DNA of 11,076 nt from JBFWNZ01 sp050250795 (GCA_050250795.1 JBFWNZ010000100.1:1-11076), one strand, 5' to 3'; counted from the stretch's first letter, positions 1 to 7,818 are shown. Notes: generated by a model not told the origin, from the sequence alone. A program made the numbers and translations.

Positions 1-2245
1 CAGAGATCGTGATCGACAGAATCTCTTCGGACCCGTCGATATCCAGCGCTTCCGTCGAGATGCTCAGCGGAATCGACGCGTCCTCGTCGCCCGTCGCATC
101 CGACACCGACAAGTCCGGCGTCTCCGCGTCCGGATGCACAATCACATCCAGCGTTTCCGTCACCGATTCCGTGTCGCCCGTCAGGGTTTCCGTCGAGGTC
201 GCCGTCACCGTCAGCTGGAAGTCGTCCGCCGAATCCGCGGGCGGCGTCACCGTCAGCCCCGAAAGCTGCGCCTGCGTCAGGGTCCAGGTGCCCGGCGACG
301 TCTCCGTCCCCGCAGACAGCGTCGCACCCGCAGGCACTCCGCTGATCGTGATCGATAGCGTCTCCGAACCGTCCAGGTCCGTCAGCGTCGCCGACACATT
401 CAACGTGATCGCCGAGTCCTCAAGGCCTTCCGCGTCGTTTACATCCAGTTCCGGGGCATACGCATCGAGGTCCACCGGGCCATCCGGACCGTTGATCTCG
501 ACCTCCTCCCAATCCTGGACCGTGATCCCCAGCGCCTCGAAGGTCGCGGTGGCTCCGGAGTCCGTGTTGGGATCGGCGTTCTCCGCAATGAACTCGCGCA
601 ACGCGAGCAGATCGTCGACCACCGCAGGATCGGAAAGCTGCGCTGCGGTCAGATTGACAACCAGTTTGTCGGTGCCGAGACCGCCATCGTAGAAGTCGCC
701 GGAATCCGTCTCGCCGACATTGAAAATGCCGACGTCGTTGTCGTCGCCGCCGAGAAGGATGTCGTCGCCCGCACCGCCGTCGAGCGTATCGACCCCGGCG
801 CCGCCGGACAGGAAGTCGCCGCCATCGTTGCCATAGACGATGTCATCGCCCGCTTCTCCGTAGAGAACATCGGGGTCAAGACCGCCCTGAAGAATGTCAT
901 TGCCTTCGCCACCGAACAACTGATCGCTGCCGGCGCCGCCAAACAACGAGTCGTTGCCGCCATCGCCGAAGATGATGTCGTCGAGACCGCCGCCATAGAC
1001 GGTGTCGTTGCCCGCGTCGGCGTGGAAACCGCCAAGCCCGGCCAGCACGTCCAGATCGATGCCGGCGGCATCGGCCGCTGCCTGGTCATCGGGCAGGAAG
1101 ACGATATCGCCGCTATCGGTCCCCTCCGCCTCCGGGAAGCCGCCCGAGCCACGATACTGCGTGCCGTCGACATATCCGCCGGCGACGACGCTGCCGTCGT
1201 TGAAATCGACGCTGTCGGCACCCGAGGTGAACAGCGGCTGCGGCCCCGACGGCACTTGAGGCTGGGGAGAGGGGGCAGGGGCCGGATCGGGGCTGGGATT
1301 GGGGTTCGGCTGGGGCGAACCGCCACCGCCGCCCCCACCGCCGCCGCCACCGCCACCGCCACCCGTGCTCAGCGGCGCGCTGGGCGACAGGCCGGGCACA
1401 CCGCTGCCCAACGGGCTGGAATCGATATCGCCCAACCCACGGTTCGTGATCGGGCGCACATCCGTCTGGCCGGCGGCCGTTTCCACGCCTTCCAGCGTAT
1501 CGGCCAGCCCTTCGATGTTTCCGGCGAGATCGAGCAGTTCCTGCGCCATGATGACGCTGCCGTCCGGCAGCAGGAATACGGGGGGCGCATCGGAAAAGGC
1601 CGCGGGAACCAGGGACACGATCGTGATCTGAGCCCCGTCGGCGAAGCTCAGCGTAACGTCGCTCTCGGATTGAATAACCTCCGCCGTCGAGAGGTCGAAG
1701 GTGACACGCACCTGCTGGCCCGGGGGCAGCTCAAGCGTCGTCGTCTGCCCTGCCTCAGGCTTGTTCAGGGTCACCACGCCGTCAGGGGTCTCGGTCGTCT
1801 GCCCTTCCGGCCCGCCCGGCCGGTCCGAGGGGCCCGTGCCGTCGCCGAAATTAGAGATCGCGCCCGCGATGTTCAGCAACTCCGGCGCCGGCATGACGGA
1901 ACCGTCGGCCAGGAGAAGATTCGGAGGAAGGTTACCCCCTGCAGCGGTCACGAAGTTCTGCAGGACGAGAGTGCCGCCGTCCTCGAAGGTAAGAACGACA
2001 TTGTTGCCGTCCTGCGTGACCTGGACCGTGCTCAGGTCGAAGCCGAACGCCAGCGGCGTTCCTTCGGTTACCTGGACCTGGACCGTCTGTCCGCCGTCCG
2101 GCGCATTGACGATGAGGGGGCCTTGGGCAAGTTGCGCCCCATCGCCGCCATCCTGACCGAATATCTCGCCGCCGCTTCCGGCTCCGGTCACGGTAAGGTC
2201 ATCCGTGTCGCCACTGCCCTGCGGGGATTTCGGGTCTTCCGCCAT
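1..2245 (-). CDS. Large RTX / Ig-like-repeat secreted adhesin, N-terminal part (runs off left edge)
   Basis: An open frame runs without a stop from ATG at 2245 to the left edge (748 residues seen, C-terminus outside). A perfect AAGGAG lies 7 nt before the ATG. There is no signal peptide (starts MAEDPKSPQGSG), as expected of a type I secretion substrate whose export signal is C-terminal. Visible order: two similar modules of about 80 residues (about 47-128 and 161-243, each with FDLST and DGSV); a run of 15 Gly (295-309) and a Pro-rich linker (310-337); a block of GGxGxDxLx calcium-binding nonapeptides (about 410-505); then Ig/cadherin-like repeats with DLDGSExLS and GVPAGATLS motifs, period about 112 residues (ED at 609 and 721). 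The family consists of surface or biofilm adhesins; the partner exporter may be the TolC protein at 7819-9894. Total size, ligand and retention mode cannot be seen. Confidence 0.88.
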   Translation of the reverse strand, partial: MAEDPKSPQGSGDTDDLTVTGAGSGGEIFGQDGGDGAQLAQGPLIVNAPDGGQTVQVQVTEGTPLAFGFDLSTVQVTQDGNNVVLTFEDGGTLVLQNFVTAAGGNLPPNLLLADGSVMPAPELLNIAGAISNFGDGTGPSDRPGGPEGQTTETPDGVVTLNKPEAGQTTTLELPPGQQVRVTFDLSTAEVIQSESDVTLSFADGAQITIVSLVPAAFSDAPPVFLLPDGSVIMAQELLDLAGNIEGLADTLEGVETAAGQTDVRPITNRGLGDIDSSPLGSGVPGLSPSAPLSTGGGGGGGGGGGGGGGSPQPNPNPSPDPAPAPSPQPQVPSGPQPLFTSGADSVDFNDGSVVAGGYVDGTQYRGSGGFPEAEGTDSGDIVFLPDDQAAADAAGIDLDVLAGLGGFHADAGNDTVYGGGLDDIIFGDGGNDSLFGGAGSDQLFGGEGNDILQGGLDPDVLYGEAGDDIVYGNDGGDFLSGGAGVDTLDGGAGDDILLGGDDNDVGIFNVGETDSGDFYDGGLGTDKLVVNLTAAQLSDPAVVDDLLALREFIAENADPNTDSGATATFEALGITVQDWEEVEINGPDGPVDLDAYAPELDVNDAEGLEDSAITLNVSATLTDLDGSETLSITISGVPAGATLSAGTETSPGTWTLTQAQLSGLTVTPPADSADDFQLTVTATSTETLTGDTESVTETLDVIVHPDAETPDLSVSDATGDEDASIPLSISTEALDIDGSEEILSITIS

Positions 2246-2252
2246 CGCTCTT

Positions 2253-2258
2253 CTCCTT
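2253..2258 (-). promoter_or_regulatory. Ribosome binding site of the adhesin gene
   Basis: AAGGAG on the minus strand, 7 nt upstream of the ATG at 2245. It fixes the start of the adhesin frame. Confidence 0.8.
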
Positions 2259-2384
2259 AGCCCTGCCCGACCGATTCCATACCCCGCCCCTGCGCGGAGA
2301 TATGGCCGTCGGGCCGGAATGCCTGTGGCCGCGCCACGGCAAAGTCGTCGTTCGTTCCCGCTCGCGGATGCAGAATGCAAATCG

Positions 2385-2412
2385 ACCGGCTGCAGACAGA
2401 TGCTGCACCGGT
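2385..2412. repeat. Imperfect inverted repeat in the adhesin leader
   Basis: ACCGGCTGCAG (2385-2395) and CTGCACCGGT (2403-2412) are reverse complements except for one extra base, with a 7-base loop. No T-run follows on either strand, so a classical terminator is unlikely. It could be an operator or a leader hairpin, and it overlaps the sigma-54-like element. Confidence 0.45.
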
Positions 2413-2416
2413 GCCA
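2401..2416 (-). promoter_or_regulatory. Candidate sigma-54 (-24/-12) promoter of the adhesin gene
   Basis: The minus strand reads TGGCACCGGTGCAGCA. This matches the -24 TGGCAC fully, keeps the GG-N10-GC spacing, and matches GCA of the -12 element (TTGCA expected, CAGCA seen). The start of transcription would fall near 2390, giving a leader of about 145 nt. No enhancer-binding site is identified. The dinucleotide at the -12 TT position is wrong, so this may be chance. Confidence 0.3.
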
Positions 2417-2619
2417 AACTTTGCGTCTTCGTATACGAGAACGGGCATAACTGATGTTCCGGCCGGTACTAGGCCCGCTCGATCCCAGCCTTTATTCTTG
2501 CGCGCTCGGCCAGGGAACGGAGCAAAGCCTCAAGCTCCCTGAAAACATGACGCGAAATTATCTAAAATGCAAATTAAATGTTCTCGAACGGGTGGGCCAC
2601 CCCTGCGAGCACGCTGTAT

Positions 2620-3744
2620 CTATATCCGGGCGGTGAGGATGTGATTATCCCACAACCCCTTGTCCAGGAACGGCGATTCCATCGCTTCTAAAGCGCCTGT
2701 CCCGGCGTCGGCGCGGAATACGCCGCCTTGGCCGCTGCTCAGCAGAAACTCTCCCGGCCTTGCCGTCGCCGAGACGCCGCAGACATCGGCGACTCTGGCG
2801 GCTCGCGGCTGATCGGTCGATTCGACATCCCAGAATACGGCCACATTCCCGCGAGGCGAGGTCGCCGCCACGGTCCGCCCGGCCGCGTCGAAGGCAACAC
2901 TGCCGCAGTATTGCCGCATCCGGCGCAGTTCGGCAGTGGGCTCGTCGAACAGCCGCACGGTCCCATCCGGCATCTGCACGCCGATCAGCGGCACGGCATC
3001 GCCGACCGGCCCCTGGTACTGCATCGCGAAGGCCACACGATCCGAGCGCCCTATGGCGAGATGACGGATACTGAGCAGATGCATCGACGGTGCAAGCCGC
3101 ATCTCCGCAAGAAGCCGTCCGTCCCGCCGGTCGATATATGCCAGCGAGGGCGTCATCTCCGGAACATTCAATGCCGCACGCGGCATGTCGGGATGCGTTT
3201 CCATGCCGCCATTCGCCACGACGAGCGTTGTTCCGTCGGATAGCAGCCGCAAATCATGGGGGCCGACGCCGTGCGACGGCAACTCGCCCACGCGCCGATA
3301 GCCATCCTCTGCATCGTAGAGTCCGATCACCCCGCGCCCGGCGGCGAAGTCATTCTCGGTCGCGTAAAGAAGCCTGCCGGCCGGATCGAACAGCCCATGA
3401 CCATAGAAATGACGGCTCTCCGGCGTTTCGAAACTCGCCGTTACGACACCGGCCGCCAGATCGATCGCGCAGGCGAAGCGATCCGGGCGCCGCGCAAAGA
3501 AAACGGCTTCGGCGCGGCCGGGCCGCAGGGCCAGCGAATGCCCCCGTCCGGGCAGGGGCAGATCGAACAGGCCCCGCCCGCCCTCGTCGAATGCCGAGGC
3601 GCGGAACCCGCCTCCGGCATCGCCGCGCGCACTGAGATAAATCCGGCCTGGCGCCGCTGTCGCGCTGCCTGCCATCCCCGGCAGAACGAGACAGGCCGCC
3701 AGCCCCAACAGCAGTTCGCGCCGATCAATCGCCATCGAGTGCAT
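2620..3744 (-). CDS. DUF1513 (COG3490) periplasmic protein of the imelysin operon
   Basis: 374 residues. The N-terminus carries a twin-arginine-like signal (DRRELLLGLAACLVLPGMAG, cleavage near AAAPG), so a folded periplasmic protein is expected. Family hallmarks are visible: RHFYGHG (111-117), GPHDL (161-165), VANGGMETHPDMPRAALN (176-193), MTPSLAYID and LSIRHLA. The sequence looks like a beta-propeller built of repeated GxxLxxA strands. The biochemical role is unknown in the family; it is known mainly as the last gene of the imelysin/di-heme oxidoreductase cluster, as here. The start at 3744 overlaps the end of the upstream gene by 20 bases (translational coupling); GGTGGGG lies just before it. 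ATG at 3735 (MAIDRREL) is a realistic alternative start. Confidence 0.88.
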   Translation of the reverse strand: MHSMAIDRRELLLGLAACLVLPGMAGSATAAPGRIYLSARGDAGGGFRASAFDEGGRGLFDLPLPGRGHSLALRPGRAEAVFFARRPDRFACAIDLAAGVVTASFETPESRHFYGHGLFDPAGRLLYATENDFAAGRGVIGLYDAEDGYRRVGELPSHGVGPHDLRLLSDGTTLVVANGGMETHPDMPRAALNVPEMTPSLAYIDRRDGRLLAEMRLAPSMHLLSIRHLAIGRSDRVAFAMQYQGPVGDAVPLIGVQMPDGTVRLFDEPTAELRRMRQYCGSVAFDAAGRTVAATSPRGNVAVFWDVESTDQPRAARVADVCGVSATARPGEFLLSSGQGGVFRADAGTGALEAMESPFLDKGLWDNHILTARI

Positions 3745-4813
3745 TGAACCCCACCGCTACATCCAGGGCATCCGCAAGATCGGTGCGGATAATCTGCTTC
3801 AAGGCCAAGACACGCTTGTACAGCAGTTCCACTGCGCCCCGTGTCTCGGGATCGCTCACCGCCTTGCCGAGCGGCTCGGGCACCGCCTTCGCCGATTCGA
3901 GCGTCATGGCGAAAGCCCGCACCAGCAGCGCATCCAGATCCTGGCGACCCGGCTGCGCCCGAACGGCCGCCGAGATGCCGCCCTCGACATACATCGCCTG
4001 TAAGGTTTCGAGGCTCGTCACGATGTTGCGGAGCGAACGGCGGCTCGCGGACGATTCGGCCAGCCGCGGCTGCGCCTGCTGAATCGACGCGCCGAGGACG
4101 GGCTTGAGCCGCAAATCCGCAATCAGCTGCAATCCGTTATGCAGCGCCTTGAAGTATGCGAGCGTCACATCCCGAGGCGTCTCGAAGTAAATGTTCTCCG
4201 GACCGGGTTTCGCCACGACATTGCGAAAGGGCTCTTGCGCGCCGGTCCAGTCGGTCATCAGCCCATGGGCGATTTCCACGAGATTTGCGCCGACCGCCAG
4301 CAACAGTCCGCATCGCGCCTGTCCCTCGCCCGGCATGCCCAGACGGTCGGGTCCGACAAACAGCAACTGCTCGGCTGCGGGCAAACCCTGGACGGCAACG
4401 CTGGTCCGCGCGAGGGGCTTCGAAGCGAAATCCCCATCGGGATGTTCCGCAAGAACCTGACGCACGGAATCGTCGACGCGACCGCGCGATTCGGGCCAGA
4501 AATAGACGCGATAGCCGCGCATGAACAATTCGACAGGCCCGAATCGCACATGCTGGACCGCCATCCAGGCATCCATAATGGCATGGAAGCCGGATCGGGC
4601 TGCCTGGAGCGTCGTCTCACCCGGCGCCTGGCACACTGCCTGGGTCGCTTCCGCAAAGCTGTCTGCGGCCGTCGCCAGCGCCCCATAACGCGGCAGCAGG
4701 TAACGATCGGTCAGAACGGCATTCAGTTCGCGATAGGATGAATCCGGCATGGGCGCGGCCGCCGCCATGCCCGGAAGCAACAGAATCATCATTGTCAGCA
4801 GATAGCGCCGCAT
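3725..4813 (-). CDS. Imelysin-like periplasmic protein (COG3489 type)
   Basis: 362 residues. Signal peptide MRRYLLTMMILLLPGMAAAA, cleavage before PMPD. An all-helical imelysin-type protein (peptidase M75-like fold, related to EfeO-type iron-binding proteins). The GxHxxE signature of imelysins appears as GLPAAE at 143-148, so the His is replaced by Pro, as is common in this branch. The C-terminus GFNALDGD is also typical of the branch. The start at 4813 has AGGGAG about 10 nt upstream and lies just after the di-heme oxidoreductase stop at 4828. The role is inferred as periplasmic metal, probably iron, handling with its neighbours; proteolysis is unlikely. The apparent long frame joining this gene to the upstream one arises from the N run and is not a fusion. 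Confidence 0.88.
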   Translation of the reverse strand: MRRYLLTMMILLLPGMAAAAPMPDSSYRELNAVLTDRYLLPRYGALATAADSFAEATQAVCQAPGETTLQAARSGFHAIMDAWMAVQHVRFGPVELFMRGYRVYFWPESRGRVDDSVRQVLAEHPDGDFASKPLARTSVAVQGLPAAEQLLFVGPDRLGMPGEGQARCGLLLAVGANLVEIAHGLMTDWTGAQEPFRNVVAKPGPENIYFETPRDVTLAYFKALHNGLQLIADLRLKPVLGASIQQAQPRLAESSASRRSLRNIVTSLETLQAMYVEGGISAAVRAQPGRQDLDALLVRAFAMTLESAKAVPEPLGKAVSDPETRGAVELLYKRVLALKQIIRTDLADALDVAVGFNALDGD

Positions 4814-4827
4814 TCGCGATCGACTCC

Positions 4828-6349
4828 CTAAAGCGAACCGAGGAAACAGAGCAGGGCCTCGCGATCCTGCGACGGCATGGCCATGACCCGCTGCTTTGCC
4901 GGCTCGGCCACGCCGCCCAGCCACNNNNNNNNNNTGCCACAGGATCGCCTCCAGCAGATTGCGCGCACGGCCATCGTGCAGGAACTGGGTATGGCCGCTC
5001 ACCAGCTCGGTCAACCCGATCCCCCACAGCGGCGGCGTCCGCCATTCGCGCCCATCGGCATCGCCTTCCGGCCGGTTGTCCGCGAGCCCGTCCCCCATGT
5101 CATGGAGCAGCATGTCCGTATAGGGCCAGATCAACTGAAAGGACTGCTCCGGCCGGTCCGGCAGGCGCTGGGTTACATATTTCGGCGTATGGCAGGCTGG
5201 GCAGCCCGCAGCATAGAACTGGCGCTTTCCGGCCAGCACCTGGGGATCGTCCACATCCCGCCTCGCCGGGACGCCAAGGTTGCGGCTGTAGAAAACGACG
5301 AGATCCAGCATCTGCTGCGTGACCTCGACCGTGTCGTCCCTACCGCCGCCGCCATGCGGCGCCGACAGGCAGTCGGACTGTACGGTCGTGCAGTCGCCGC
5401 TGGGTTCCGGATGCAACGGCGTCGACAGGCCGAGATCGCCGCGGAAGGCGGCGGCCGACTGGTCGGCGACATTGGCCTTGCCCGCCTTCCAACCGAACCG
5501 GCCCAGCGTCACCCGCTGCTCCGAGGCGCTCCACACCGTATTGGGGCGCCCGGAGATGCCATCGCCATCCCGGTCCTCGGGATCGGCGCGGGAGAGAATA
5601 TCCTTTTCGTCTATGGCTTCCAGAAGGCCCATCCCGATCATCGGCGGCGCGATCCGAGGCGACAGCATGATGTCCGGATGGGGCGGCCCATAAGCCGGCT
5701 TCTCGATCCAGTATGCCGGCTTGCGCACGGAAACGACGGTTCCGTCAGCCAGGGTCATCGGCACCTCTTCGTAGCGGATGCCCATGGACCCTTCGGCCGA
5801 ATAGCCCTGAATCGAGAACGCCTGAAGCTGCGTTCCATAGGTCGGCTCGCCGATCACCGCGACACGCCGTGCAGCGAGCGCCGCGCGATCCGCCTCAGTC
5901 TGCGACGGGACGCTGAGCCGCAGGAACATCGAGACGGCCGCTTCCCCTGGCTCGGGTGGATGACCGCGCCCGTCCTTCAGATGGCACGCCTGACAGGCGC
6001 GCGAGTTGAACAGCGGCCCCAGCCCGTCCGAGGCGGTGGTCGATGAAGGCGCCGAGACCCAGTCTTTCCGGAACAGCCCGTTCCCCACCTTGAACTGCAA
6101 TTCGCGTTCGAAGCTCATATTCGCCGAAGCGAGCGAGAATGCATCGCGGGTGAGGGGGGCCGACACGGTTGCCGCACCGGCCGGACGCAGCTCGAACGGC
6201 TCGGCCGTATCGAACCGGTCCGTGGGACGCGTCACCGCCGCGATCCGGGCGGCCTCCGCACCACGGTCCGCCGCTGCGAGCGCGATCCAGGCCGGCGTTG
6301 CGACGGCCGCCAGAACGAGCAACGGCAAAGCACGCGAAATTCGGGCCAC
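4828..6349 (-). CDS. Di-heme c-type oxidoreductase, DUF1111 / COG3488 (interrupted by an N run)
   Basis: About 501 residues once the gap is closed. A GTG start at 6349 gives a signal peptide (MARISRALPLLVLAAVATPAWIALAA). Two c-type heme motifs are visible: CQACH (119-123) and CPACH (383-387), with MauG/CcP-like family features such as DGLGPLFNSRAC, DRDGDGISGRPN, RFGWKA, DLGLSTPLHP and TPPLWGIGL. The protein should be periplasmic; the family has been proposed to oxidise an unknown substrate, and a role in iron redox chemistry is inferred from the operon. Ten N at 4925-4934 interrupt the codon after LLEAILW and shift the frame; the C-terminus (KQRVMAMPSQDREALLCFLG, stop TAG at 4828-4830) is read in another frame after the gap. 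The start is not certain: the frame stays open upstream into the preceding gene, and the ribosome binding site is weak. Confidence 0.85.
4925..4934. other. Assembly gap (10 N)
   Basis: Ten undetermined bases inside the di-heme oxidoreductase gene. On the minus strand the flanks read ...CTGTGGCA before and GTGGCTGGGCGGC... after. The shared GTGGC suggests overlapping contig ends, not missing DNA. Confidence 0.97.
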
Positions 6350-6398
6350 CGCCGTTACTCGCGGCGGCCCGAACACAGGCCCGGAACCGGCTGCCGTC

Positions 6399-7667
6399 TC
6401 ACTTGAAGACCGATGCCGGATTGTCGAGGCTGTCCGAGCCCTCGAACGCAATCGGCTGCAGGCCAAGCGCAGCGACGGCTCCTTCGATCGCCTTGGTCTG
6501 CGCCGTCAGAGAGTCGATGGCGGCCTGCACGACGGCGTTGCCGCCCGGATTGTTGTCTCCGATCATCTGATCGTAGGCCTCGCCCTTTTCCGCGCGCGTC
6601 TTGAGCGCGCGCATGGTCGCCTCGCTCTTCTTCAAAGCGGCCGACAGCGCCTTGTCCGCAGAGGCATCCTTCGCAGCGACAAGCGCGCTCAGCGAAGGCC
6701 CCTTAACGGTCGACCCATCCGGACGCTTATAGGTACCGAAATAGACGTTCAGCATCCCCATGACGTCGTAATAGTGAGAGTTATGGGTATTGTCGGAGAA
6801 GCAGTCATGCTCCTCCTCCGGGTCATGAAGCATGAGGCCGAGCTTCATCCGCTCGCCGGCCAATTCGCCATAAGACAGGCTGCCAAGCCCGGTCAGCATC
6901 GCAGCGATGCCCTGGCTCGGCTCTTTCATCAGCTCTTGGCGCGCCTCGCCCTTGGGACCCCACTGCTCGACCATCCAGGCCAGATCCTGAACCAGCAGGT
7001 CCGTCGCCGCCTTCAGATAGGCCGCACGCCGGTCGCAATGACCGTTCGTGCATTTCGTCTTGCTGTAATCCGTCCAGGAACGCATGCCGGCGCCCGGGCC
7101 GGTGCCGTTCAGGTCCTGACCCCACAGCAGGAACTCAACGGCGTGGTAACCCGTCGCGACATTCGCTTCGACACCGCCCGCTTCCTGCAACTTGTCGGCC
7201 AGCAATTCGGCGTCGATCTTCGCGGCGTCCACGGTCTCGCCGCCGATCTTGATCGAGGTATTGGCGATCACATTGGCGGTGAACAGCGGGTTCTCCGCAG
7301 ACTCCGTTCCATAGGAGGGGTCGACGTAGTCGATCAACCCTTCGTCGAGCGGCCAGGCGTTCACCTTACCCTCCCACTCGTCGACAATCGGATTGCCGAA
7401 GCGAAACGCCTCGGTCTGCATGTACGGCACGCGGGCCTTGAGCCATGCCGTCCGCGCGGCTTTCATCGTGTCCGCCGACGGCTTGGCGATCAGCGCGTTC
7501 ACCGCCTTCTGCAACGTTTTCGCCGTCGAGAGAGAATCCGCATACGCGGCCTGCGCGATATCCGCATACGCCTTGATGACAGCGGCGTTATCGGGTGTCG
7601 CGGCTTCTGCCGCTCCCGTTGCGATCAGCAGGGATGCCGCCGCAATGCGGCCAAGCCAAGGTCTCAT
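6399..7667 (-). CDS. irpA: Imelysin-family iron-regulated protein, IrpA type (COG3487)
   Basis: 422 residues. Signal peptide MRPWLGRIAAASLLIATGAA, cleavage near AEA-ATPD. The imelysin signature GxHxxE is intact as GYHAVE (173-178) followed by FLLWGQDLNGTG. The IrpA-specific block EEEHDCFSDNTHNSHYYD (284-301) and a Cys pair (CTNGHC, 206-211) are present. Members are periplasmic or outer-membrane-attached, bind metal and are induced by iron starvation; they are probably not active proteases. First gene of the four-gene operon; 49 bases separate its stop from the next start. AGAGGA lies 9 nt before the ATG. The frame stays open far upstream, but this ATG follows a good ribosome binding site and begins a signal peptide. 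Two Fur-like boxes lie upstream. Confidence 0.92.
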   Translation of the reverse strand: MRPWLGRIAAASLLIATGAAEAATPDNAAVIKAYADIAQAAYADSLSTAKTLQKAVNALIAKPSADTMKAARTAWLKARVPYMQTEAFRFGNPIVDEWEGKVNAWPLDEGLIDYVDPSYGTESAENPLFTANVIANTSIKIGGETVDAAKIDAELLADKLQEAGGVEANVATGYHAVEFLLWGQDLNGTGPGAGMRSWTDYSKTKCTNGHCDRRAAYLKAATDLLVQDLAWMVEQWGPKGEARQELMKEPSQGIAAMLTGLGSLSYGELAGERMKLGLMLHDPEEEHDCFSDNTHNSHYYDVMGMLNVYFGTYKRPDGSTVKGPSLSALVAAKDASADKALSAALKKSEATMRALKTRAEKGEAYDQMIGDNNPGGNAVVQAAIDSLTAQTKAIEGAVAALGLQPIAFEGSDSLDNPASVFK

Positions 7668-7676
7668 TCTTAATGG

Positions 7677-7682
7677 TCCTCT
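7677..7682 (-). promoter_or_regulatory. Ribosome binding site of irpA
   Basis: AGAGGA on the minus strand, 9 nt before the ATG at 7667. It selects this start over the long open frame that continues upstream. Confidence 0.65.
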
Positions 7683-7702
7683 TTCCAGAATCGGCAGAAC
7701 GC

Positions 7703-7721
7703 GCAAACGACTCGCATTTGC
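7703..7721. promoter_or_regulatory. Fur-box-like 19-bp inverted repeat, site 1 (proximal)
   Basis: The plus strand reads GCAAACGACTCGCATTTGC, and the minus strand GCAAATGCGAGTCGTTTGC. Arms GCAAA/TTTGC are perfect and one further inner pair matches. The left half GCAAATG is the same as in site 2. It lies 36 bases upstream of the irpA start codon, in the expected leader or promoter region. Confidence 0.5.
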
Positions 7722-7761
7722 ACAATGCGGTCGCGACGTTACCTCCGCCCGGCAAGGGGAT

Positions 7762-7780
7762 GCAAATGATAATTCATCGC
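7762..7780. promoter_or_regulatory. Fur-box-like element, site 2 (distal)
   Basis: GCAAATGATAATTCATCGC matches about 12 of 19 positions of the classical Fur box, including the unbroken AATGATAAT core. It contains the palindromic ends ATGA/TCAT. On the minus strand it includes TATCAT, a possible -10 hexamer, so binding here could block transcription of irpA. An Irr, RirA or Mur site cannot be excluded in an alphaproteobacterium. Confidence 0.5.
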
Positions 7781-7818
7781 AGAATGGAGCTGCGGCTATA
7801 CGCCGAACAAGGGTGCGG

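Larger units (their letters stand above)
2246..2619. other. Gene-free leader between the DUF1513 gene and the adhesin gene
   Basis: These 374 bases hold no convincing gene. Small frames here (for example 2454-2636 plus) lack a ribosome binding site and any recognisable protein. The stretch contains an imperfect hairpin (2385-2412), a sigma-54-like element (2401-2416) and an AT-rich patch at about 2555-2580 that includes GATAAT on the minus strand but no good -35 at normal spacing. No clear intrinsic terminator follows the DUF1513 stop at 2620. GGGTGGGCCACCC at about 2590-2602 is a short inverted repeat, but its loop is too small and it has no T-run. Confidence 0.6.

Noticed and set aside
1319..1363. 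GC-rich triplet repeat (GGN run) as a possible repeat element
   Set aside because: It simply encodes 15 glycines in the adhesin hinge with mixed third bases, so it is protein-level low complexity.
1022..2260. 412-codon plus-strand frame
   Set aside because: Antisense to the adhesin, whose repeats, calcium motifs and ribosome binding site make the minus-strand reading certain.
2590..2602. GGGTGGGCCACCC as a terminator of the DUF1513 gene
   Set aside because: Loop of one base and no T-run on either strand.
2454..2636. 60-codon plus-strand frame in the gene-free leader
   Set aside because: No ribosome binding site and no recognisable protein; it overlaps the end of the DUF1513 gene.
3725..6466. 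Single 913-codon frame joining a di-heme oxidoreductase to an imelysin
   Set aside because: It passes through the ten N. The true oxidoreductase C-terminus and stop (4828) are visible in another frame, and the imelysin has its own signal peptide and ribosome binding site.
6006..7673. 555-codon plus-strand frame
   Set aside because: Antisense shadow of irpA and the start of the di-heme oxidoreductase; no family features.
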